This document shows, in pieces, positions 54,281-64,000 of a stretch of DNA of 64,000 nucleotides. How positions within the stretch are numbered: position 1 is the stretch's first letter; every line of letters starts with the position of its first letter. The translations under genes and the position numbers were made by a program. Source of the DNA: JAAFHB01 sp963675995 (GTDB lineage Bacteria > Bacteroidota > Bacteroidia > Bacteroidales > Prolixibacteraceae); NCBI GenBank assembly GCA_963675995.2, contig CAXXIY010000001.1, positions 1,550,001 through 1,614,000 on the forward strand, given 5' to 3'. Under the pieces are notes generated by a model that saw only the letters and a program-made list of their open reading frames with translations, searched no databases and was not told the DNA's origin.

Positions 54281-57200
54281 AATCTTTTCGTATTAGTATC
54301 TTTTCGGATGTTTTTCTGTTACCCGAAATTACAGTGATAATATAGAGTCCACTAGCTGAACTGGGGCTGATTTCCACCGTCTCCTGCTCGAATACTTCGC
54401 GTCGAAGGATCATCTGTCCTTTCATATTTGTAACAAAGATGGATCCTTTTGTGTTAAACGGCAGATTCATTTTAATCATAAAAAGCGATGCCGAATGAAT
54501 CACTGTAAACATCTTTTCAGTGACCGGAGTAATTGGATTTATTTCGGAGAGCGAGAAAACAAGCGTAAGTCGCTGATTATTAACGCCAGCTTTAAGGTAG
54601 AATAAATATTCAGGTTGTTGTTTTAGATCCTGTGAAACTCTTTTCTCATTGTCTACGAGATAGATATGGAGAGATGATGGTAATTGACTGATATCTTTGG
54701 CATTAAAATTAATCCATCCATCCCTTAGAATAGTAATTCCTAACGGAACTTTTGAAATGCTGTCCGACGGAGTTGGCATACCACTGATTGAAAGTTGTTT
54801 CGAGTCCGTCGATAAAAAGTAGAGGTTTGGTACAAGCGTATTGGTATTCATCATCTTTAAAGCATCCTTGTCCTCATCAAAACTTCTGCTGGCCTGTTCG
54901 TCAAAATAAATCACGGCAGCATCCTCAGTCGCATTGGTTATTTTGAAATTTGCCGCAAAACGTAGTATCGTACGTTGATCAACGAAGGCTTCTTTTAAAC
55001 CGGTATCCAGCTTTTTTGTCCTGACTGAGTTCGAAACGCCAAGTCTTCCTGATGCAGCAGAAACATGTACAAAAAATCCCTGCATAGAACCAATATTATT
55101 ATCAGCGCCTCCCGTCGAAACTCCATTTACATAACTGCTGTACTCTCCCAAATATTGTAAAGAATCATTGGCTGCGGTGTTTGCACCCGGAGCACTTGCA
55201 TTGAAAAAATAGATTCCTCCACTGATATTTGTTTTTGTCCATCCGACCGCATCCCAGTCGATTGGAGATGGATAAGGATTTCCAACGAGGTTAAAGCCCT
55301 TGGTAAATGTTCTGTTATGATTCGATAAATCCACCGACAGATCACCGTTGTTAACAAGGCCTGTTAAGCTCATGGTTTTAGCAATCGGCGAAGTGCCAAA
55401 ATTGGCAGAATATCCCTCTAATGGATTGAGGCTTCCCGATGTTGAGGTGTAGGCAGTCCAACCTGAAACATCAGTTCCCAAAGGAACCTGATGATTTTCA
55501 TCGTACTTGTAAAAAGTTGGGAAGGTCGCATTGAGATTGACATAACCGGAAAAAGCATTTACAGTTGTATTGGAGAACGGAGAACTAACATATTTATATC
55601 CAAATGCTGAAGGTATATAGCGTTGCATCGTTACACTCCCCGTAACATTACCACTCCCGGAACCATCAATTAATGCAGTTTGGGTAGCTGTTGAAAGTAG
55701 TGTCAGATTTCCATCTGAAATTAAATTGCCGTTCTTTGCCTTCACAATTCCAGTTACATACAACATTCCGACTAAAGTTGCTCCCGAAGGATTATCGATG
55801 TTCAGATTCTGTATCGTATTGGATGTAAATTTGTTGGCGGGAATAGACTGAGCAACGGATCCGTGCATTTCAATAGTTCCCGAGGTCGCTGTAAACATGC
55901 CGTTGTTATTAATTGTCCCGGCAATCTGGAGGGTATTTCCCGTTACGGTAACTGATGAATTGGCCTGAATGGTTAAGTTATTACACTTATCCTGCGATCC
56001 TGTTGAGTTATTGGGATAATTGGATAATCCGGAAGAGATGATCACATTGGTGGAAAGTGTGGGTAATGCATTACACTCCCAGTTGTTTGTCTTATTCCAA
56101 TCAGTATCGCTGTTTCCCGTCCATTTTCCGTCCAGATTGATCACCACTGAGCAGGTTGTCGTCACGATCCCGCAACCTCCTGCTGCCGGCATCGTATAGG
56201 TAACAATATAAGATCCAGGATTAGAGCTTGTTGTTGTGATATCTCCGGTTGTAGGATCGATAGCAAGCCCTGAGGGTGCTGAATAGGTTCCCCCGGTTGT
56301 TCCGGTTCGTGTAACTGAACCTATCCCAAAATTGGAACAAAATGGGCTTCCCGCATAAGATATTGTTGCCGCAGGTTTGGCATTTACTGTAAGTGTTCCA
56401 TTGATATAAGTAATGTTGTAATTGCCTATTCCAGAACCTGTTGGAGTGCTGGGAACAATGGGGTATGGTCCAACAGCAGCGCCTGCACCGCTTCCTGAAC
56501 TGGTTAAGGTAACACCTGATATGACATCGCCACTTATCAACCCGGCAGAAGAAAATTCACTGCCGGTAAAGTTAAAGATATCGTCCACGCATTTTATTTG
56601 ATTATTGGCCGTAATGGATAAGGAAACCCTATTGATTGTGAAAGCTAAGGGTGTCGAACTGGCTTCATTATAATTCGCATCGGCTGCAACTGTGGCAATA
56701 ACCTGATACGTTCCGGCATTCATCGGTTGGGTTGTACTTGGACCATATGAAGTGGTCCCGGTACCGGAATAGCTATAAGTGACCGCTCCGGATGAACCTG
56801 TCACGGTCGAGGAGGCTGGTCCCTGAACTGATCTGTTATAATTATAGCTCGTGGTTCCTGTAGCCGTGATCGTTGAAGTTGCCTTGATGATGGTGATGTT
56901 TCCGTTGGCCGGGGTAAAGGTATAGTTTGCCGCTGTTAGGCTGGTTACAATTGGGGTTATTGTTATTCCCGCAGTTCCTGCTGTTGTCGTCGCAGTATAG
57001 GTCGTGGTATAAGTTGCTGTACCACCAATTACCGATGAGTTCTCGGAGTTTACAAAACCGCTCGGTGTATAAGTTCCTGCTCCCGTGACTGTTGCTGCCA
57101 ATGTACCATAGGCTACTGTCTGATTTCCGGCAGTGATGGTTAATACTGCCTTATTGATTGTAAAAGCTAAAGGTGCTGAAGTGGCGCTATTGTAGTTCGT

Positions 57201-60200
57201 ATCGGTAGCTACCGTGGCTACAACCTGGTAAGTTCCGGTGTTAATCGGTTGGGTTGCACTTGGACCATAAGAAGTTGTCCCTGTCCCTGAATAATTATAG
57301 CTGACCGCTCCTGTTGAACCGGTTACCGTCGAGCCGGCTGGTCCCTGAACTGTTCCGGTATAGGTATAACTTACGATTCCTGTAGCCGAAATCGTAGAAG
57401 CTGCTTTAATAATGGTGATGCTTCCGTTGGCTGGAGTAAAGCTATAGTTGGTTGCCGATAAACCGGTTACTACCGGCGTAATTGTTACACCAGCGGTTCC
57501 TGCCGGTGTGGTTGCAGTATAGGTCGTGGTATAAGTTACGGTACCCCCTATAACCGATGAAGTCTCTGAGTTTACAAAGCCGCTCGGTGTATAAGTTCCT
57601 GCTCCGGCGACCGTTGTTGCCATTGTACCATAGGCTACTGTCTGGTTTCCGGCAGTAATGGTTAACACCGCCTTATTGATTGTGAAATCTAATGGTGCTG
57701 AAGTGGCTCCATTGTAGTTCGCATCGGCTGCAACAGTGGCGATGACCTGGTACGTTCCTGCATTAATCGGTTGGGTTGCACTTGGACCATAAGAAGTTGT
57801 TCCTGTTCCGGAATAACCATAGGTGACTGCTCCTGTTGAACCGGTTACAGTTGAAGTAGCTGGTCCCTGAACTAATCCGGTATAGGTATAACTTGTGGTT
57901 CCGGTGGCCGTTATGGTTGAAGCTGCATTGCTGATTATAATGCTTCCATTGGCGGGGGTAAAGCTATAGTTGGTTGCCGTTAAGCCGGTTACTACCGGAG
58001 CAATTGTTACTCCTGCAGTTCCTGCCGGCGTAGTAGCTGTATAGGTCGTGGTATAAGTTACAGTACCCCCTATAACCGATGTGGTCTCTGAGTTTACAAA
58101 GCCGCTCGGTGTATAGGTTCCTGCACCAGTGACCATCGCCACCATTGTACCATAGGCTACTGTCTGGTTTCCGGCAGTGATGGTTAACACCGCCTTATTG
58201 ATTGTGAAAGCTAACGGTGCTGAAGTGGCTCCATTGAAGTTCGCATCGGCAGCAACAGTCGCGATGACCTGATACGTTCCGGCATTAATTGGTCGCGTTA
58301 CACTTGGACCATAAGTAGTTGATCCGGTTCCTGAATAACTATAGGTGACCGCTCCTGTTGAACCGGTTACTGTCGATGTGGCTGGTCCCTGAACTAATCC
58401 GGTATAGGTATAACTTGTGGTTCCGGTAGATGAAATCGTTGATGTGGCGCTGCCGATGGTAATACTCCCGTTGGCGGGGGTAAAGCTATAGTTGGTTGCC
58501 GTTAAGCCGGTTACTACCGGAGTAATCGTTACTCCTGTTGTTCCTGCCGGTGTAGTCGCAGTATAGGTCGTGGTATAAGTTGCTGTTCCACTAATTACCG
58601 ATGAGTTCTCTGAGTTTACAAATCCACTGGCAATATAGGTTCCTGCTCCCGTAACCGTTGATGCCAATGTACCATAAGCTACAGTCTGATTTCCGGCAGT
58701 GATGGTTAACATCGCCTTACTGATTGTGAAAGCTAAGGGCGACGAAGTGGCTCCATTGTAGTTCGCATCGGCTGCAACGGTGGCGATGACCTGGTACGTT
58801 CCGGCATTAGTCGGTTGGGTTGGACTTGGACCATAAGTAGTTGTCCCTGTTCCGGAATAACTATAGGTGACCGTTCCCGTTGAACCGGTTACTGTCGAGG
58901 TGGCTGGTCCCTGAACTGTTCCGGTATAGGTGTAACTTGTGGTTCCGGTAGCCGATATCGTTGATGTAGCGCTGCCGATGGTAATACTCCCATTGGCGGG
59001 AGTAAAGCTATAGTTGGTTGCCGATAAGCTGGTTATTACCGGAGTAATTGTTACTCCAGAAGTTCCAGCCGGTGTAGTAGCGGTATAGGTCGTGGTATAA
59101 GTTACTGTACCCCCTATAACCGATGAGGTCTCTGAGTTTACAAAACCGCTGGGGGTATAAGTTCCTGCTCCCGTGACCGTTGTTGCCAAGGTACCATAAG
59201 CTACAGTCTGATTTCCGGCAGTGATGGTTAGGACTGCCTTGCTGATCGTAACGGTTACCAGTGTTCTTGAAGAACTTATACAACCAGTGGTATTATTAAC
59301 AGATTCAGCCCAGGCCGAATAGACTCCTGCTGAAGTACCCACAGGTGCAACGGTGGTTGAACCACCGGTTGAAGCATTATACCAGGCGATGGAGGAACCC
59401 GAAGGTGGTGTAGCAGTTCCGGTATGGGGCAAACCATCGTAGGCGACCGTAACATTTCCTGCCGAAGGAGCTTCTGGTAAGGTATTTACATTTATCGTAG
59501 TGGTCGATGTGTTGATTGGTCCGCAGGCGCCACTGGTGATCGCACAGTAAAAAGTAGACGTAGCGGTCAGGTTCCCAGGCGCATAGGTTGGAGTGGTTAC
59601 TCCTGTGGATACTCCGTCTTTGTACCATAAATAAGTATAGGCACCGATTCCCCCTCCGCCGGTTGCTGTAAATGTTCCAGGGTTTGTATTGGAGCAAATA
59701 GGAGAAGTTCCGCCACTGATACTGGTAGTTAAAGTCGGATTTACAGTCACCGTCGCTAATCCTGAGATGGTATTTGAGCACGCCGGAGCTGTCTGGTATA
59801 CAACACTTACCAGGTTATAGTCAAATGATCCCGATGTGGTTGTCGGAGCAGAAATTGTTGCCGTTGTGTTTGCTCCTACATTAATGGTTGTCTGGTTTAA
59901 TCCGTTGATATTGTAGGTAACCGTAACCGGAAAGGCTTGAGGATTGGTAAATGTAATCGTTGGATTGGTGCCGTTCTGACAAACTGAAGTGGTTCCGCTT
60001 ATTGAAGCAGTCGGGGTTGGGCGAATAATGATGATCCGGTCAGCAATAGCGCTACACCCACCGGAATTATTGGTTGTCAGCCGCAAGGTCACCGTTCCGC
60101 TATAATCTACAGAAGGAGTATAGGTCACAGTTGCAGGTGTGGCAGTTTGCGAATAATTACTCAACGATCCTCCGCCAGTTAGGATGGACCAGGCGCCCGT

Positions 60201-63200
60201 TGTTGCGCTTCCTTCAACCTTTGCACCTGACAAGGTTATTGGGGTAGGGCTCGACGATTGGCACACCACATCAGGCCCGCCTGCAACTGCGGTTGCAGCA
60301 CTACTGACAGTAATTGTCACCGCTGTTGTATAGGAAGAATAACAGATTGTACCGTAATTGGTTGTGACCGTCCTCCTTTGATAACTGGTCGTTGAAGTAA
60401 GTGGAGGTGGGGAATAGGTGGCGGATGTGGCGCCGGGAATGGTCACAAAACTCCCACTGCCATTGGTTTGCCATTCGTACGAAATAGTTCCGGAACCAGT
60501 ACCTGCAGCGGTGGATGTAAGCGTTGCCGGTGTTACCCCGCTGCAAATCGATTGATTTGTCCCAATTGCCCCGGCAGTAGGAACCGCGCTTACCGTAACA
60601 TAAATAACCCCATATGCAGCATTTTCGCCCCCATTCGAAATATTAGGGTCGGCAGTTGCATGTGCGGGATCTTCAGTCGTGCATGCGGGTCTAAATACAA
60701 TATCGTCCAATGCAAAATCATTTCCGCCGGCAACGACATTTTGATTCACCAAAGATAAATAGGCAGATTTACTTGATCCGGAATTCCAGTTATAGGTAAA
60801 CTGTCTCCATGAACAGGTTCCCAGATCTGCAGTATAAATTGGTCCGGCGGGTGAACCATTAATATATAATTGTAACCGTGCAGGATTACCCTCTACAACA
60901 CTTTGTATCCAATAGGTATACTGGTAATCGGTATTTGGGACGACATTAACAGTTTGAGACCAGATGTTCACATTTGCTACCGTCGCACCATTCACCACCA
61001 TTTGTTTAGTCCCCGTACCACTCGTATGGTCAACACAATTATCGAAATCACCGTGCACACTACTCGGATCTGCAACAACGGTATAGACTCCTTCCGGTTG
61101 TAATGCTGAAGAAGAGGGAGTTGCGTATCCATAACTACTCCCAAATCCGGTATTTCCCGATTCAAAATCGCCATTATAAACAAGATTAATATTACTCAGG
61201 GCACTTCCAATCACCGTATAGGTACCTGATGCAGCAGAGGTGACTCCTGTTAGTACTGAATCCCTTAAAGAATAATATCCGTTTGGTCCTGTCCAATATT
61301 TGTTCGTAATACCGGTTCCGGAACTGCTCAAAGTAACCGTCGATCCTGAACAATAAGATCCATTTCCCGTAGCTGTAATCGTGGGTTTTGTAATGATCGA
61401 AGCGGTAACAGGTACTCTCGGTGTTGAGGTACAATTACCATCAGTTGAGGCAATATAAAATGTAGTTGAAGTTGTTAGGTCTGGCGAATAAGTTGTTCCG
61501 GTTGCCTTCACATTTCCTCCGGTTAAAGCATCATACCAGGTGATCGTCCCGCTTGACGCAGAGGCACTCAAAGCAACTACCCCCGAACCACATGAGCTAC
61601 CAGAAAACCCGCTAACGATGGGCGCGCCGATTGTTGCTGTTACTGGTACACGTACCCTGGAGATACTCCAGTTATAAAAATAATCGTATCTGCCTGAATT
61701 AACAGTTCCGTTTTCGATACTGCTCGTAATGGAACCGACGTTAAATCCCACTGGGAACGATGAATTTGTTGTAGCTAAATTCATCGTTCCTGTTGTTTTA
61801 AGAATCTGGTATCCTGTTCCGGCAGGTATGGTCCATCCTAATTGAACAACCTGTGATCCTCCTGATGGTGTTAGCGTCACATCAGACACCCCTGAAACAG
61901 CGGCTCCGGCATTATTTCGTAATCCAATCGTGATGCTGGTTGCTGTTCCTGAGGCACTAATGGTTACTGAGTTTAAAACAATTTTTTCGTAGAGATTAAA
62001 AACCAATCCAGTAGCAACTGTTCCGATTGGATTTGCCCCGGGAGTGATTAATCCTCCGGTAAAAGTTTCCTGAGCATAATAAGTTGTAGTAGCCAGGACG
62101 TTTGGTGTATAACTTGTTGTATTTGATGCTAAAAGTGTACCCCCGGTTAAAGCGGAATACCAGTCAACGGTAGACGAAGGGAGACAGTTGGACCTTGTAA
62201 CAGATAAACTTAATGTCCCGGCATCGCATCTTGAAGCAGGCGTGGCAATGAGAAGCTCCGGAACGACCACCGTAACTGCTCCCGATACATCGCTGGTTAC
62301 CGCTGGGGAACAAGCCCCGCTTACCACACAGTAATAGTACAAAGTGCCTGCAGTGGTTGATAGGGGTAAATAACTGGAGGAGGTAGCTCCTGACAGGAGA
62401 GTTCCGCCGCTATTAGATTCTGTTGTGTTTTTGTACCATTGATAGGAGGTCGCACCTGTCGCTGTAACTGAAAATGCAGTTAAAGTACCATCCTGGCAAA
62501 CACTCTGGGGAGTTGTGGAGGGCTGAACTGTGATGGTCGGACTTGGTATAACCGACACTTCAAGCGTTTGCGGAGGCCCACTTCCACATGAATTGGACGG
62601 GGTAACCACAACATTTCCTGATGCCGTACCCGTAGTAACTGTGACTGAATTAGTCGTTCCTCCACCTGTTTGTGTCCACCCACTGGGGAATGTCCAGGTA
62701 TAGGTAACTCCAGCCACATTCGTAACACTGTAAGTAACCCCTGCTGTATTCGCACAAGGGGTGGTAGTGCTTGGTGTAATTGCATCTGGTTGAGCAGCAA
62801 CAGTTCCTGAAATGATCAGATTAGCGCCATTGTCACTTCCGGTGACCGAGGGGGTGGTAGATACAATCCGGATACGATATCCTGTACCTGCAGTTGTGCC
62901 CAATGGAATGGTGACATTTAAACTTTGGCTCCCCGTTCCATTTGACGCGACATTTTCTAAAGTAACGGGAGAGGTGAATGCCCCGGCAGCATTTGATAAT
63001 TGAGCAATAAACATGGCGCCCGAGAAGATTGCTTTCGGTGTGTAAGTGAAAGGTACACTGATACTGGTACTCCCTGCACAAAATGGAGACCCATTAATTG
63101 AAATCGTCGTAATTGTTTTTTTCTGTTCAGCCAATACAAAGAATCGATTTGTGCCGATGAGGTCGGAACCTGTAACCCCATAATTTTCAGGCGTTCCTGC

Positions 63201-64000
63201 CAAAGTGGTATAAGTTCCGGAAACCGCAGTGCTACCCCCTATTCCGTCAAGCGGTGAAATGGCCGTTTGGCGGTTTAATGAAAGAGAACTGTTGGAAAAA
63301 TTACCGGTCGTTGTGAGTGACCAATATTCAGTAGTGCTCTTTGAATTCAAAGTTCCATCAATCGTTCCACCTGAATTTGTTGTAAATGCCTCCACCTGCA
63401 CAGTGGGAGCTATGGCACCTGTTGTTGGATTGACCAACGAAAATGGCAAATAGGTCGTTCCTTTTCCTACCGGGAGGTTATAGATAGATCCAGAGACCAA
63501 ATTTGAAGGCAAAGTCCATTTGACCGGTCCATTGATAAATGAAGTGGCCGATCCACCCGAAATAGCTGTTGTAGAAGTATTCGTATCTGATAATAGATTC
63601 GTCCCCGTAGTTGTTAATATCCCGCTTGTTAAAGTCAGAATTCCGTTAACCGTAACAGCAGCGCCTAAAGTTGCCCCACCTGTATTGTTAAGGATAAGGT
63701 TACTAAATGTGGCAGCAGGAATTGTTTGTGCAGAGGCGCCATCAAATTGTACAGTACCCCCCCAGGTTTTGCCACTTGAGATTGGGGCAGCAGAAATATT
63801 TTGTGTTCGGATTGTGCCGGTATTATTAGGTGTTGTTACAGTCAATGTATTCGTACCCATATTTAATATCTCTGCAGAATTTGCGTTATTATTCAGGATA
63901 TTAGCTGTAATATTTCCGCCAGCAGTCTGGGTACCATTCGTATTCCCCAGAGTTAAAGTTGCATAAGTTGGAGTTGAATAAATGGTTTGGCCTCCCGTAC
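54273..64000 (-). CDS. Giant T9SS-exported adhesin with MBG repeats, 5' end beyond the window
   Basis: The frame is open from the right window edge to the stop at 54273, so at least 3,240 residues are present and the N terminus is missing; ATG 63860 is internal. Numbering is from that ATG. From the N side: beta-helix-like repeats of hydrophobic and Asn/Thr-rich sequence, several Ig-like domains with Cys pairs (SPFCAGSTSISVPFTY, STTPQSVCQDGTLTAF), a lectin-like carbohydrate-binding stretch (about 880-1030), further Ig-like domains to 1535, five tandem 174-residue MBG repeats (about 1540-2410), an Ig-like domain, a further beta region, and a C-terminal T9SS type A sorting tail (about 3110-3195, ISPSSASGLYIITVISGNRK to the end). 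The tail directs export through the type IX system. Low codon diversity of the repeats points to recent duplication. It is the first visible gene of a reverse operon with DUF4402 and usher-like genes. Confidence 0.88.
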   Translation of the reverse strand, partial: TGGQTIYSTPTYATLTLGNTNGTQTAGGNITANILNNNANSAEILNMGTNTLTVTTPNNTGTIRTQNISAAPISSGKTWGGTVQFDGASAQTIPAATFSNLILNNTGGATLGAAVTVNGILTLTSGILTTTGTNLLSDTNTSTTAISGGSATSFINGPVKWTLPSNLVSGSIYNLPVGKGTTYLPFSLVNPTTGAIAPTVQVEAFTTNSGGTIDGTLNSKSTTEYWSLTTTGNFSNSSLSLNRQTAISPLDGIGGSTAVSGTYTTLAGTPENYGVTGSDLIGTNRFFVLAEQKKTITTISINGSPFCAGSTSISVPFTYTPKAIFSGAMFIAQLSNAAGAFTSPVTLENVASNGTGSQSLNVTIPLGTTAGTGYRIRIVSTTPSVTGSDNGANLIISGTVAAQPDAITPSTTTPCANTAGVTYSVTNVAGVTYTWTFPSGWTQTGGGTTNSVTVTTGTASGNVVVTPSNSCGSGPPQTLEVSVIPSPTITVQPSTTPQSVCQDGTLTAFSVTATGATSYQWYKNTTESNSGGTLLSGATSSSYLPLSTTAGTLYYYCVVSGACSPAVTSDVSGAVTVVVPELLIATPASRCDAGTLSLSVTRSNCLPSSTVDWYSALTGGTLLASNTTSYTPNVLATTTYYAQETFTGGLITPGANPIGTVATGLVFNLYEKIVLNSVTISASGTATSITIGLRNNAGAAVSGVSDVTLTPSGGSQVVQLGWTIPAGTGYQILKTTGTMNLATTNSSFPVGFNVGSITSSIENGTVNSGRYDYFYNWSISRVRVPVTATIGAPIVSGFSGSSCGSGVVALSASASSGTITWYDALTGGNVKATGTTYSPDLTTSTTFYIASTDGNCTSTPRVPVTASIITKPTITATGNGSYCSGSTVTLSSSGTGITNKYWTGPNGYYSLRDSVLTGVTSAASGTYTVIGSALSNINLVYNGDFESGNTGFGSSYGYATPSSSALQPEGVYTVVADPSSVHGDFDNCVDHTSGTGTKQMVVNGATVANVNIWSQTVNVVPNTDYQYTYWIQSVVEGNPARLQLYINGSPAGPIYTADLGTCSWRQFTYNWNSGSSKSAYLSLVNQNVVAGGNDFALDDIVFRPACTTEDPAHATADPNISNGGENAAYGVIYVTVSAVPTAGAIGTNQSICSGVTPATLTSTAAGTGSGTISYEWQTNGSGSFVTIPGATSATYSPPPLTSTTSYQRRTVTTNYGTICYSSYTTAVTITVSSAATAVAGGPDVVCQSSSPTPITLSGAKVEGSATTGAWSILTGGGSLSNYSQTATPATVTYTPSVDYSGTVTLRLTTNNSGGCSAIADRIIIIRPTPTASISGTTSVCQNGTNPTITFTNPQAFPVTVTYNINGLNQTTINVGANTTATISAPTTTSGSFDYNLVSVVYQTAPACSNTISGLATVTVNPTLTTSISGGTSPICSNTNPGTFTATGGGGIGAYTYLWYKDGVSTGVTTPTYAPGNLTATSTFYCAITSGACGPINTSTTTINVNTLPEAPSAGNVTVAYDGLPHTGTATPPSGSSIAWYNASTGGSTTVAPVGTSAGVYSAWAESVNNTTGCISSSRTLVTVTISKAVLTITAGNQTVAYGTLATTVTGAGTYTPSGFVNSETSSVIGGTVTYTTTYTATTPAGTSGVTITPVITSLSATNYSFTPANGSITIGSATSTISATGTTSYTYTGTVQGPATSTVTGSTGTVTYSYSGTGTTTYGPSPTQPTNAGTYQVIATVAADANYNGATSSPLAFTISKAMLTITAGNQTVAYGTLASTVTGAGTYIASGFVNSENSSVISGTATYTTTYTATTPAGTTGVTITPVVTGLTATNYSFTPANGSITIGSATSTISSTGTTSYTYTGLVQGPATSTVTGSTGAVTYSYSGTGSTTYGPSVTRPINAGTYQVIATVAADANFNGATSAPLAFTINKAVLTITAGNQTVAYGTMVAMVTGAGTYTPSGFVNSETTSVIGGTVTYTTTYTATTPAGTAGVTIAPVVTGLTATNYSFTPANGSIIISNAASTITATGTTSYTYTGLVQGPATSTVTGSTGAVTYGYSGTGTTSYGPSATQPINAGTYQVIATVAADANYNGATSAPLDFTINKAVLTITAGNQTVAYGTMATTVAGAGTYTPSGFVNSETSSVIGGTVTYTTTYTATTPAGTAGVTITPVVTGLSATNYSFTPANGSITIIKAASTISATGIVSYTYTGTVQGPAGSTVTGSTGAVSYNYSGTGTTSYGPSATQPINTGTYQVVATVATDTNYNSATSAPLAFTINKAVLTITAGNQTVAYGTLAATVTGAGTYTPSGFVNSENSSVIGGTATYTTTYTATTTAGTAGITITPIVTSLTAANYTFTPANGNITIIKATSTITATGTTSYNYNRSVQGPASSTVTGSSGAVTYSYSGTGTTSYGPSTTQPMNAGTYQVIATVAADANYNEASSTPLAFTINRVSLSITANNQIKCVDDIFNFTGSEFSSAGLISGDVISGVTLTSSGSGAGAAVGPYPIVPSTPTGSGIGNYNITYINGTLTVNAKPAATISYAGSPFCSNFGIGSVTRTGTTGGTYSAPSGLAIDPTTGDITTTSSNPGSYIVTYTMPAAGGCGIVTTTCSVVINLDGKWTGNSDTDWNKTNNWECNALPTLSTNVIISSGLSNYPNNSTGSQDKCNNLTIQANSSVTVTGNTLQIAGTINNNGMFTATSGTIEMHGSVAQSIPANKFTSNTIQNLNIDNPSGATLVGMLYVTGIVKAKNGNLISDGNLTLLSTATQTALIDGSGSGNVTGSVTMQRYIPSAFGYKYVSSPFSNTTVNAFSGYVNLNATFPTFYKYDENHQVPLGTDVSGWTAYTSTSGSLNPLEGYSANFGTSPIAKTMSLTGLVNNGDLSVDLSNHNRTFTKGFNLVGNPYPSPIDWDAVGWTKTNISGGIYFFNASAPGANTAANDSLQYLGEYSSYVNGVSTGGADNNIGSMQGFFVHVSAASGRLGVSNSVRTKKLDTGLKEAFVDQRTILRFAANFKITNATEDAAVIYFDEQASRSFDEDKDALKMMNTNTLVPNLYFLSTDSKQLSISGMPTPSDSISKVPLGITILRDGWINFNAKDISQLPSSLHIYLVDNEKRVSQDLKQQPEYLFYLKAGVNNQRLTLVFSLSEINPITPVTEKMFTVIHSASLFMIKMNLPFNTKGSIFVTNMKGQMILRREVFEQETVEISPSSASGLYIITVISGNRKTSEKILIRKDYE
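56631..59240 (-). repeat. Five tandem 522-bp in-frame repeats (174 codons each)
   Basis: The marker sequence ATTGATTGT/ACTGATTGT, reverse strand of the KAVLTIT repeat start, recurs at 56631, 57153, 57675, 58197 and 58719, with a last partial match at 59241: every interval is exactly 522 bp. Each unit encodes two beta-sandwich modules, one reading ITAGNQTVAYGT and one reading STVTGSTGAVTYSYSG. DNA identity between units looks high, so unequal crossing-over could change the copy number. Confidence 0.92.

Noticed and set aside
63520..63966. Forward frame of 148 codons opposite the giant adhesin
   Set aside because: The reverse frame is open over the whole stretch with adhesin repeats; the forward frame has a Val/Pro-rich composition typical of antisense.
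54273..64000. CRISPR array from the regular repeats
   Set aside because: The repeats are 522 bp, in frame and protein-coding, without short spacers.

Overview
The window looks like chromosome from a carbohydrate-degrading member of the Bacteroidota, possibly Marinilabiliales/Prolixibacteraceae-like; the order is inferred from gene content only. Evidence for the phylum: a C-terminal type IX secretion (T9SS) sorting tail, several exact TAnnTTTG -7 promoter boxes, few strong Shine-Dalgarno sites, a FucP-family transporter, DUF4402 and DUF5020 proteins, and many secreted glycoside hydrolases (GHs).

Region 1 (1-30.2 kb) is a glycan-use region without SusC/SusD in view. A forward operon holds a sodium:sugar symporter (cut by the left edge), a GH2 beta-galactosidase, a lipoprotein of unrecognised glycosidase-like family, a GH29 alpha-L-fucosidase and an unusual sugar kinase (ROK)-MurQ etherase fusion. 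A LacI regulator with a perfect 14-bp palindrome upstream follows, then a GH29-GH95-like double-domain protein, a UroD-like methyltransferase and a FucP-type transporter. After a bidirectional terminator come a reverse ABC transporter plus NEW3 membrane protein operon, and then GH92, GH116 and two GH172 (DUF2961) enzymes forward. Two reverse genes (a beta-propeller GH43-like protein and a small secreted protein) close the region. The likely substrates are fucose-, galactose- and mannose-bearing glycans: exo-enzymes release sugars outside the cytoplasm, symporters import them and the kinase fusion enters them into metabolism.

Region 2 (30.2-46.4 kb) is a decayed mobile island ending at tRNA-Val(GAC). 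It holds an IS110 element with a candidate bridge-RNA leader, a group II intron maturase fragment, two copies of a 361-bp dispersed repeat, an IS256 element inserted into an IS481-family element (8-bp target duplication), an attC-like folded element, a frameshifted DUF2750 gene between 10-bp inverted repeats, two large PAS sensor histidine kinases and a broken tyrosine recombinase close to the tRNA.

Region 3 (46.5-64 kb) is ordinary chromosome followed by a striking surface locus. An AzgA-type purine permease is paired with a DUF5020 outer-membrane channel-like protein; a sigma-54 response regulator follows. Then comes a reverse operon: a giant (over 3,200 residues) T9SS-exported adhesin with five exact 522-bp MBG repeats, a DUF4402 pilin-like protein, and an 1100-residue usher-like outer-membrane barrel ending in a SPOR peptidoglycan-binding domain. 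This last operon is the best candidate here for an undescribed surface-assembly system.
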